A stretch of 26,949 bases of DNA. Origin: a virus. Numbering within the stretch: the first letter of the stretch is position 1; every line of letters begins with the position of its first letter. Of this stretch, positions 1-5,358 are shown in pieces. The notes under the pieces were generated by a model, which was not told the DNA's origin, did no database searches, and saw only the letters and a program-made list of their open reading frames with translations. The position numbers and the translations under genes are program-made. The stretch is taken from positions 1 through 26,949 of IMG/VR virus record IMGVR_UViG_3300030060_007932. One strand, written 5' to 3'.

Positions 1-72
1 GAACGTCAGGGTCGTGCCATCTATGCCTCTGGCTACAAAAAGGAGAAAAAAGGTGGCAGGTCCAAAAAGTAA
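1..72 (+). CDS. C-terminal end of an upstream gene (partial)
   Basis: Frame 1 is open from the first base and stops at TAA 70-72, giving 23 residues that end in a lysine/glycine-rich tail (GYKKEKKGGRSKK). The 5' part lies outside the window, so the product cannot be named; a portal or other head protein would fit the position, but that is only a guess from context. It overlaps the next gene by 20 nt, because the ribosome binding site and GTG start at 53 lie inside this reading frame. The basic tail could be a disordered nucleic-acid-contacting end. Confidence 0.6.
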   Translation, partial: ERQGRAIYASGYKKEKKGGRSKK

Positions 73-397
73 AATAGTAACTGGTGCATTAGAAGGTCTA
101 TCAGATATATTTGAAGGAAAGAATGCAACTAATTTAAAATATAATGTGAAAGAAATTCCTGAAGGTGTTAGTGTTTTTGAAACTAAAAGCTGGGATTTTT
201 TGCCTGATGATATAAAAAATACTGTTTTTGACGAGAGTTCTTTTTCTGATTTAAAAGATTTTTTTGCAGGAAAAATAAATCTAGACGATGTTGAATACAA
301 CAACGAAAGTCTTGCTAAATTAATCTTTAATCTTTCCGAAGAGGGATATAACAAAGATCAAATTATGAATTTAATGGCTGTAGGAATCGCAAGATAA
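53..397 (+). CDS. Leader-tagged small protein A (unknown function)
   Basis: Predicted 114 residues. I chose GTG 53 rather than the upstream GTG at 14 because AGGAG at 41-45 sits 7 nt before it and because translation then begins MAGPKSKIVTGALEGLSD, the leader shared with the following genes. After the leader comes VKEIPEG (residues 32-38), which recurs in the next protein as VKEVPEG. AGKINLDD (72-79) and KDQIMNLM (101-108) resemble AGKIDLQD and KPEIMDYL in the gene at 2040, so parts of these proteins look paralogous. It is acidic, has no membrane segment and lacks the C-terminal GALxxL element seen in other members. The stop overlaps the next start (TAATG). Function unknown; I infer a virion-associated cargo protein from the shared leader and location. 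Confidence 0.75.
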   Translation: MAGPKSKIVTGALEGLSDIFEGKNATNLKYNVKEIPEGVSVFETKSWDFLPDDIKNTVFDESSFSDLKDFFAGKINLDDVEYNNESLAKLIFNLSEEGYNKDQIMNLMAVGIAR

Positions 398-918
398 TGT
401 CTGGTCCAAAAAGTAGAATAATAACTGGTGCATTAGGAAATTTAATTGATGCCTCTGATTTATTTAAAGCAAAAACTGAAGCTAATATTAAACAGCAAAG
501 TGAAGATGACATCAAATTTGTGAAAGAAGTTCCTGAAGGTGCACGCAAACTTAGCAAAAGAGAGCAAGATAAATTTTTTGGACTTAGTGACGAGTATCTT
601 GATGCAAGAGATGCAGGAGTTCGTTTTGAGGAGAAACCACCTGATTGGAGAGACATTGAGGAAAGCATTTCATCCTCTCAATTAAGTGATTTGGAGCAAG
701 TTATTGGAAAAAAATTGAACACATATGATATTAATTCAATTCTTGAAGACCCAACCATGCCATTATCAAAATTAAAACATGACAATTTGAAAGAAGAAGA
801 TCTGATGAAAGGTTCTTCTTTTATAGTTTGGGATCCAAAAAGCCAATCTCGTTATCTTGCAAATACAAGTGGAGCAAACACATATATAAGAATGTGGACA
901 GGTATTGATTATGATTAA
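397..918 (+). CDS. Leader-tagged protein B (unknown function)
   Basis: Encodes 173 residues starting MSGPKSRIITGALGNLID, the closest leader match to the previous gene, followed by VKEVPEG at 42-48, which parallels VKEIPEG in protein A. The middle is charged and helical in character (KLSKREQ, SQLSDLEQVIGKKL). The last 35 residues change style to aromatic and beta-rich (SSFIVWDP, YIRMWTGIDYD), which suggests a small separate domain I do not recognise. The start codon overlaps the upstream stop (TAATG) and a 16-nt gap follows. No catalytic motif or membrane segment is visible. Confidence 0.8.
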   Translation: MSGPKSRIITGALGNLIDASDLFKAKTEANIKQQSEDDIKFVKEVPEGARKLSKREQDKFFGLSDEYLDARDAGVRFEEKPPDWRDIEESISSSQLSDLEQVIGKKLNTYDINSILEDPTMPLSKLKHDNLKEEDLMKGSSFIVWDPKSQSRYLANTSGANTYIRMWTGIDYD

Positions 919-934
919 AAGGATTTTATATTAA

Positions 935-1849
935 ATGGCTGGTCCAAAAAGTAAAATAATTAATGTTGCAAAAGGTGCATTAGAAAATCTAGCTGATGAT
1001 ATCTTTAAGCCAACAGCTCCTCAAAATAAACAAGAAGTTTACATGGATGAATATTCTAACATATTTAATCCAGAGACGACTTCGAAAAAGATTTCTGAAT
1101 ATAGGCAAATGGAAGATGATCTTTTCGACATGGACAGTGACAGTGACGAGTATGCAGAAATGTACGAAGCCTATGAAAATAAATTGAAAGCAGAAGACCC
1201 TGCAGAAATAAGAAGACTAAGAGCTTCAGGGATAGGCTATACTTATATTTCTCCAGCAGATTTTAACCGCTGGGAAAAAAAGAGGGATTTTGGTCTTGAA
1301 AGTGCTCCTGTCGATCCATCTCGCAGGAAATTTATGAAAGAGGCAGGTGCTACTGGATTAGCAATAGGAGCACTTGGTAAATTGCCAATAGGTGATATTA
1401 TTGATGCTCCAAAAGCAGTAAAAATAGCTGATAAAGTTGCTCCAAAGATAGTAATTCCAAAAGGATTTAATTTTTCTTCTCTTAATTCATTTATGAACAA
1501 AATTGAAGAAGCAAAAGAACTTGCGATTGGAGAAGGAAGAGCTGATGATTTAGATGTGCTTGATGATCTTCAAATTGAAGAAATCATTGATGAAGTTGAT
1601 TATGATGAAATCACAGAGATGGTTTCTGAAATGAAATCAAAATTTCCAGATGCAACAAATCAAGAAATATACGAAGAGTTTTCTAAAATATCTGATGATG
1701 GTTTAGAAAATCTAGATGATATTTTTGATGAAGATGGTGGGTTTTTTTCTGCTATCGAAAAAATATCTCCTAAGAAAGTTGATCTAGAAGATCCAGTTGA
1801 TGTTGATGCTTTGCTTGATGAACTTGGTGAAAAGGCTTTTAGAAACTAA
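935..1849 (+). CDS. Leader-tagged acidic protein C with an internal twin-arginine-like motif
   Basis: Encodes 304 residues. It starts MAGPKSKIINVAKGALENLADDIF, where four extra residues split the usual leader. Residues 30-120 are acidic and helical. At 129-135 SRRKFMK matches the Tat consensus S-R-R-x-F-L-K, and it is followed by a weakly hydrophobic stretch (AGATGLAIGALGKLPIG). In a true Tat substrate this motif lies at the N-terminus, so here it is either coincidental, a membrane-association motif, or exposed only after cleavage. The C-terminal third is very acidic and contains GLENLDDIF (about 254-262), an echo of the leader's GALENLADDIF; the DNA shares 13 identical bases (980-992 and 1703-1715). 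AAAGGA lies about 12 nt before ATG. The stop overlaps the next gene (TAATG). No enzyme fold recognised. Confidence 0.8.
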   Translation: MAGPKSKIINVAKGALENLADDIFKPTAPQNKQEVYMDEYSNIFNPETTSKKISEYRQMEDDLFDMDSDSDEYAEMYEAYENKLKAEDPAEIRRLRASGIGYTYISPADFNRWEKKRDFGLESAPVDPSRRKFMKEAGATGLAIGALGKLPIGDIIDAPKAVKIADKVAPKIVIPKGFNFSSLNSFMNKIEEAKELAIGEGRADDLDVLDDLQIEEIIDEVDYDEITEMVSEMKSKFPDATNQEIYEEFSKISDDGLENLDDIFDEDGGFFSAIEKISPKKVDLEDPVDVDALLDELGEKAFRN

Positions 1850-2040
1850 TGGCTAGAGCTAAAATAAAAAAAGTTGCAGCTGCAGAGATAAGAGCTGCTA
1901 AGAAATTTCTTGAGCGTCGTGGTTTGAAAAGCACAGAGATCTCGCCACGCAAGTTTGCTCAAGCAGCAAAAGAACTTGACGAGTCGTTCAACGACACACT
2001 CGTTATCTTGGCTCGTGAGATTGAAGGAGGGCAAGGCTAG
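1849..2040 (+). CDS. Small basic helical protein
   Basis: Encodes 63 residues, rich in Lys/Arg/Ala, with the core FLERRGLKSTEISPRKFAQA followed by KELDESFNDTLVILAREI. Its first residues, MARAKIKK, only faintly resemble the neighbouring leaders and there is no GALxxL element, so I treat it as not being a family member. It is the only non-tagged gene among the eight of the array. From memory, similar short ISPxxFAxAAxEL proteins occur in marine phages, but without a known role. Junctions are TAATG upstream and TAGTG downstream. AAGGAGGG near its 3' end (about 2022-2029) is the ribosome binding site of the next gene. Confidence 0.75.
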   Translation: MARAKIKKVAAAEIRAAKKFLERRGLKSTEISPRKFAQAAKELDESFNDTLVILAREIEGGQG

Positions 2041-2738
2041 TGGCTGGCAAAGGTAAAATAGTAACTGGGGCATTAGAGGGGTTGACAGATGCAGCTTCCA
2101 AAGTTTTGCCAGAAAACATTTTTGATCTTCCAAGTTTTAAAGAAGCAGTAAGAGCTTTTAAAAGATCTGTGATGGGAGATACAGAGGATCTTTCTGTTGC
2201 AGAAAAGTTAGAAATTCCAGACGCTGAAGTTGATGCTGAAGATCTTGGTATTTATGGTTTTGAAAATGAAAAAGACCTATTTAGATCAAATCGAGATCCC
2301 TTTGATGATTGGGCAGCTGGAAAAATTGATCTGCAAGATTTTCAAAAAAAAGGAAGTTTTAGATCTAAAGAACATCCTGCTTATCCTTTGTCTCATGCAT
2401 TTCCGAGTATACCACCAACCTCAGGCACTGAGTTTTTAGGTGGTGCGAATTATCCTCTTGATGTTAGATCTTATGTTCTTAGAGATCTTGAAATGAATTA
2501 TGGTTTGTCAAAACCAGAGATAATGGATTATCTTAAAAAGAATGATTTGCTTGAAGCTACTGATCCGGAAGAATTCGATTTTAGTGAACAGCAAATGAAG
2601 GCATTAAAAGACGCATTTGCTTCTGACGATCCAGACAACCCTATCGTAAAAAGAGTCCGTGGTGCACTTGATGATCTTGTAGATGAAGATGACCTTGTTG
2701 AAGTTACGCCAGAGATGATCTACGGAAAGTCAAACTAG
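2040..2738 (+). CDS. Leader-tagged protein E (unknown function)
   Basis: Encodes 232 residues from a GTG start that overlaps the upstream TAG (TAGTG) and is preceded by a strong AAGGAGGG site. The leader is MAGKGKIVTGALEGLTD. Residues 93-100 (AGKIDLQD) and 158-165 (KPEIMDYL) match segments of protein A, separated here by about 57 residues instead of about 21, so A may be a shortened relative. A second element, GALDDLVDE, lies at 208-216, close to the C-terminus. A proline-rich middle (about 112-128) looks like a linker. No catalytic signature or membrane segment is visible. Confidence 0.8.
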   Translation: MAGKGKIVTGALEGLTDAASKVLPENIFDLPSFKEAVRAFKRSVMGDTEDLSVAEKLEIPDAEVDAEDLGIYGFENEKDLFRSNRDPFDDWAAGKIDLQDFQKKGSFRSKEHPAYPLSHAFPSIPPTSGTEFLGGANYPLDVRSYVLRDLEMNYGLSKPEIMDYLKKNDLLEATDPEEFDFSEQQMKALKDAFASDDPDNPIVKRVRGALDDLVDEDDLVEVTPEMIYGKSN

Positions 2739-3187
2739 TGGCTGGCAAAGGCAAAATAGTTCGTGGGGCATTGAAAGGCATAACAAATCTTGCTGACGTC
2801 AGAAAAGAAAAGGAACTGCAAAGTTTCCTCGATGACTTCAGGGAAAAAATTTCTCGCAGAATGGAAGATCAGCTTTTGAAAATTGCTGATCATAACTGGA
2901 ATTTTGAAGTTGGCGACAGAGTAATAACTGGAGACGAAGCTGCTAGAGCTGACAATCCAATGCCTTGGCAAATTGTAGGAAAAACTATTCGCAAAAAAGG
3001 TTTACTTCCAGAATCTAATCCGAGAGAGGGCAAGAACATATATGGAGAAGATGTTCCTTATTACTATGTTCAGCGTGGAGTTGAAGGTTCTGGTGATTTC
3101 GTACAGACATCTCTACCTGAATGGGCAATTACTCAAAAGTTTGGGATTGATAAAAAAGGTGCACTTGTAGATTTGGTAGAAGAATAA
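2738..3187 (+). CDS. Leader-tagged protein F with a small beta-rich domain
   Basis: Encodes 149 residues from a GTG start overlapping TAG (TAGTG). The leader reads MAGKGKIVRGALKGITN. A helical segment (22-50) is followed by a compact beta-type domain, with FEVGDRVITGDE (56-67), PWQIVGKTIRKKG (76-88), PYYYVQRG (107-114) and LPEWAI (126-131). This pattern of VGDRV, a WxIVG strand and a YYVQR strand suggests an SH3-like barrel, which is my inference from pattern only. The protein ends in GALVDLVEE, a terminal copy of the leader-like element. The last bases of the gene belong to a 20-nt border repeat (3173-3192) seen again at the next gene border. Confidence 0.8.
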   Translation: MAGKGKIVRGALKGITNLADVRKEKELQSFLDDFREKISRRMEDQLLKIADHNWNFEVGDRVITGDEAARADNPMPWQIVGKTIRKKGLLPESNPREGKNIYGEDVPYYYVQRGVEGSGDFVQTSLPEWAITQKFGIDKKGALVDLVEE

Positions 3188-3192
3188 TGGCA
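3173..3192 (+). repeat. Gene-border direct repeat, copy 1
   Basis: TTGGTAGAAGAATAATGGCA spans the last codons of one array gene, its TAA stop and the ATG of the next. The identical 20 bases recur at 3907-3926. Together the two copies bracket the ART-like gene. Looser similarity extends upstream through codons for Gly-Ala-Leu (GGTGCACTT here, GGTGCTCTC at the second copy). Confidence 0.85.
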
Positions 3193-3921
3193 ACTATTAA
3201 AAGTAAAGCAGCACAATCAGCACAAGGAGCATTGGAAGCTCTAGCAGATGCTTATAAAAAGACATTTGCTCCTGAGACCTATTACCATGCATCGGATTCT
3301 CCAGATATTGAAAAGTTTGATCCAGAAGCTAAACCATCAAGATTTGATGATTTTCCAACAGAAGTGATTAGAGCTACTGGCAACAGAGGTGCAACTTTTT
3401 TTACAGCAGATCCTAGTTTTACTGATAGAGTTATAGAAAATATCCAAACTGTTCGTTTCAATAGACAAGAAGCAGATGATTATTATGATAAAATTAGAGG
3501 TTCAACAATTTATCCAGTTAAAATAAAAACAAACGATCTATTTGACCCAGAAAATATAGAGCATCTTGAAAAGTTTAAGCAAAATTATAACAGAAACAAT
3601 GGCAGAGGTGCTTATGATATAAATTTTAGACAGACGCATAATTATGAGAACAAAACTATAAATGAAAATAATGAGCTTCTTCATCAATGGCAAGTTTTAG
3701 AGGATCCATATGTACACGATGCTTTAAAAGATGCAGGATTTAGAGGATATTTGGTAAAAGACGAGCCTGACACTGTAGCTCTTTTTAATCCAGACAAAGG
3801 CGATGTAAGATCTATTTTTGCAAAGTTCGATCCCAAAGAGTCTAAGTCAGGAAACATCCTAGCCTCTGTTCCAGCTGGAGCATTGGCCACTGGTGCTCTC
3901 GGCAACTTGGTAGAAGAATAA
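3187..3921 (+). CDS. Leader-tagged predicted ADP-ribosyltransferase (ART-PolyVal-like)
   Basis: Encodes 244 residues. The leader is diverged: MATIKSKAAQSAQGALEALAD. The body matches the pattern of ADP-ribosyltransferase-like domains in phage polyvalent proteins: YYHASDSPDIEKFDP (32-46, first strand with the conserved His34), GATFFTADPSFTDRV (68-82, the S/T-T strand), YPVKIKTNDLFDP (109-121), LKDAGFRGYLVKDEP (180-194, with possible catalytic Glu193) and a closing strand VALFNP then DVRSIFAKFDP (197-216). It would transfer ADP-ribose from NAD to a target, probably a host protein or nucleic acid; the target is unknown. The tail carries AGALATGALGNLVEE. The gene is bounded on both sides by the same 20-nt repeat. 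T4 Alt, a packaged ART, is the obvious functional analogy, but this is inferred. Family confidence is moderate to good; activity is unproven. Confidence 0.75.
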   Translation: MATIKSKAAQSAQGALEALADAYKKTFAPETYYHASDSPDIEKFDPEAKPSRFDDFPTEVIRATGNRGATFFTADPSFTDRVIENIQTVRFNRQEADDYYDKIRGSTIYPVKIKTNDLFDPENIEHLEKFKQNYNRNNGRGAYDINFRQTHNYENKTINENNELLHQWQVLEDPYVHDALKDAGFRGYLVKDEPDTVALFNPDKGDVRSIFAKFDPKESKSGNILASVPAGALATGALGNLVEE

Positions 3922-3926
3922 TGGCA
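3907..3926 (+). repeat. Gene-border direct repeat, copy 2
   Basis: Identical 20-base copy of the repeat at 3173-3192, again lying across a TAATG stop-start junction. The preceding CTGGTGCTCTCGG (3890-3902) recurs near the end of the next gene at 4579-4591, so the 3' end is repeated a third time without the following start codon. Confidence 0.85.
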
Positions 3927-4610
3927 GGTAAAAGCAAAATAATAAAAGGACTGTCAGATGTAGCCCAACGATGGTTCAATTCACTAGACGAAACTACAGG
4001 TCACAGATCTGAACTCCTTGCTGACTGGCCTGAATTTGTCGAAAAAGTTAAGAACCTTGACAAGGAAGCACCATTCTTATTTTCTCAATATGAGCCTAAA
4101 GTTTTAAGATCTGCTCTCGCTGAATCTGCAGAGGGTTTATCAGATTTAGCAGTTATGAATCCTGAAGACTTTCGAATGCTTGCTGCTAGGAATATTGAGA
4201 TGTGGATGGAAGGTGGCAAAAATTTTTCTCCTGACGATCCAATAACTCAAGAAATATACAGCAAAATTAATGAATATGCTGATATGTACGAAAAGGGCAT
4301 ACAGTTCGATGACATTCCTTATTTTCGAGTTGATAATCCACACAAGGGAGTTGCACAAGTTGTTGGTCACCAAGGTCGCCATCGGAAGAGAGCACAAGAA
4401 AAAATTGGCTCGGATCTTTCATTGGTAAGAATCCTTCGTCCAGAAAACTATAAAATAAAAGGCTCTGGTGATGTTTTACACACAGAGTTAAGTAGCCATC
4501 AATCGGCAGAGTCTGGTGGTGGCAAATCATACAAACCAATAGATGATGTTCTTAAATTTTTAAGCCTCGGTGGAACATCTGGTGCTCTCGGAAATTTAGT
4601 TGATGAATAG
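3921..4610 (+). CDS. Leader-tagged protein H with a GHQGRHR (ParB/Srx-like) domain
   Basis: Encodes 229 residues; ATG overlaps TAA. A short leader, MAGKSKIIKGLSD, lacks the GAL triplet. From about 78 on it follows a pattern I know from phage polyvalent and stand-alone proteins: MNPEDFRMLAAR (79-90), a helix with a Gly-x-x-Phe turn (KGIQFDDIPYFRV, 125-137), then VVGHQGRHRKRAQEKIG (147-163) and LVRILRP. Gly-x-x-Arg-x-x-(A)-Ala followed by a helix and a 'PV' strand is the ParB/sulfiredoxin phosphate-binding style; Gln replaces the usual Glu of HEGRHR. That fold assignment is tentative and the substrate is unknown. It ends in GALGNLVDE, almost the same as the end of the preceding ART gene. It is the last gene of the array; 51 nt without a gene follow. 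Confidence 0.75.
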   Translation: MAGKSKIIKGLSDVAQRWFNSLDETTGHRSELLADWPEFVEKVKNLDKEAPFLFSQYEPKVLRSALAESAEGLSDLAVMNPEDFRMLAARNIEMWMEGGKNFSPDDPITQEIYSKINEYADMYEKGIQFDDIPYFRVDNPHKGVAQVVGHQGRHRKRAQEKIGSDLSLVRILRPENYKIKGSGDVLHTELSSHQSAESGGGKSYKPIDDVLKFLSLGGTSGALGNLVDE

Positions 4611-4661
4611 AGCAAGTTTCAGTAAACTATTAACCCCACCAGCCAAAAAAAGGAGTAAATC

Positions 4662-4748
4662 ATGGCTACAAAAACGAAAGAAGAAGAAAAGATCAAGGAA
4701 ATCGAAAAAAACTTGATCGACAATGCATGTGGATTCCATCGTGGATGA
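4662..4748 (+). CDS. Short ORF, possibly a frameshifted small gene
   Basis: ATG 4662 has a strong site (AAGGAG 4650-4655, 6-nt spacer) but frame stops at TGA 4746 after 28 residues: MATKTKEEEKIKEIEKNLID then eight more. A protein-like continuation lies in another frame from ATG 4723 (HVDSIVDDKDVIVNVTGVSI and onward, to TGA 4879-4881), with no good ribosome site of its own. Joining the two by one base change near 4722 would give a single plausible protein. The 3' end is also unclear, because the second frame would overlap the next gene by 71 nt, more than any other junction here. So this is either a genuine tiny gene, a recently broken gene, or a sequence error. No function recognised. Confidence 0.35.
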   Translation: MATKTKEEEKIKEIEKNLIDNACGFHRG

Positions 4749-4810
4749 TAAAGATGTCATTGTCAACGTCACTGGCGTTTCAATCTCTGGCAATACTGGA
4801 TTAACGAAAA

Positions 4811-5008
4811 ATGACAGTGAAAGAGATACTCGAGAGGATAAAGAAAGATCTTCAGACGAGGAAAAACCAACTGGCGAATGATATGGTTGAAGGTCGAGTT
4901 TCTGACTTAAACCATTATCACAAAAGCGTTGGCATTGCAGAAGGTCTTATGGAGGCTGATGCAATTGTCGATGGTATTATTAAAAAAATAGAGAAAGAGG
5001 ATGAATAA
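4811..5008 (+). CDS. Small helical protein, unknown function
   Basis: Encodes 65 residues: an amphipathic, Lys/Glu-rich helix (MTVKEILERIKKDLQTRKNQ), a polar middle (EGRVSDLNHYHK) and a second helix (AEGLMEADAIVDGIIKKIEK). It probably forms a two-helix hairpin or oligomer. It is followed after two bases by the GroES-like gene, so the two are likely co-translated. There is no strong ribosome binding site before ATG 4811, which fits coupling to an upstream reading frame; frame 0 of the preceding small ORF region has a TGA at 4812 that overlaps this ATG (ATGA), hinting that the ancestral upstream gene ended there. Function unknown. Confidence 0.75.
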   Translation: MTVKEILERIKKDLQTRKNQLANDMVEGRVSDLNHYHKSVGIAEGLMEADAIVDGIIKKIEKEDE

Positions 5009-5010
5009 TC

Positions 5011-5358
5011 ATGACTCATCATCATGTTCCCCAGCCACTTGGCTGGAAAGTATTGGTGAAACCATTCGAACCACCAGAAAAAACAGAAGGAGGCATTCTG
5101 CTTCCTGCCCAAGCTCAAGATGCTGAAGAGTATCTTACTGCACATGGCCACATCGTGGCTTTGGGTGAACTAGCTTATCGAGAAAGAGAAAGTGGCTTAC
5201 GATGGAAAGGCACTTGGCCAAAAGTCGAAGACCATGTCACATATGGAAAATATGCTGGACAAAAAGTCGTTGTCGATAGTGAAAAATTTCTGATTCTCAA
5301 TGATGACGAAATAACTTCAATCTTACCCAATGGTTGCGAGGTGAATAATCATGTCTGA
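5011..5358 (+). CDS. groES-like: GroES-like co-chaperonin
   Basis: Encodes 115 residues with the GroES (Cpn10) fold pattern: LGWKVLVKPFEPPEKTEGGI (10-29) containing the flexible mobile-loop region and the GGILLP motif that contacts GroEL, GHIVALG (46-52), and DHVTYGKYAGQKVVVDSEKF (74-93) followed by LILNDDEITSIL. It is longer than bacterial GroES (about 97 residues): the N-terminus is His-rich (MTHHHVPQP), and about 20 residues (ELAYRERESGLRWKGTWPKV) are inserted in the part that corresponds to the roof. Phage co-chaperonins such as T4 gp31 adapt host GroEL for folding the capsid protein; its place just before the scaffold and capsid genes fits that role. The last 8 nt overlap the scaffold start. 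Confidence 0.9.
   Translation: MTHHHVPQPLGWKVLVKPFEPPEKTEGGILLPAQAQDAEEYLTAHGHIVALGELAYRERESGLRWKGTWPKVEDHVTYGKYAGQKVVVDSEKFLILNDDEITSILPNGCEVNNHV

Larger units (their letters stand above)
53..2782 (+). repeat. Dispersed 5'-end (leader) DNA repeats
   Basis: The first 40-50 bases of several genes are similar at the DNA level and not just as protein. Copies start at 53, 397, 935, 2040 and 2738. The first two share GGTCCAAAAAGTA and then ACTGGTGCATTAG; the copy at 935 has the same GGTCCAAAAAGTA but a few extra codons; those at 2040 and 2738 share GTGGCTGGCAAAGG. More diverged coding copies start at 3187 and 3921. The bodies downstream are mostly unrelated, so the similarity stops soon after the leader, as expected for duplication with domain replacement or for exchange by recombination in the repeats. 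Confidence 0.75.

Noticed and set aside
363-668. 101-residue minus-strand ORF at the start of the array
   Set aside because: Overlaps two well-supported + strand genes with shared leaders and good start contexts; no ribosome site or domain.
53-4610. CRISPR-like repeat array
   Set aside because: Repeats are coding, unevenly spaced and diverged, and match gene starts and ends; there are no spacers of constant length and no cas genes.
4705-4713. Programmed -1 frameshift at A-AAA-AAC
   Set aside because: The -1 frame is rich in Trp, Met and Ser and reads like a shadow frame; no stimulatory structure is apparent. A simple indel explains the region better.
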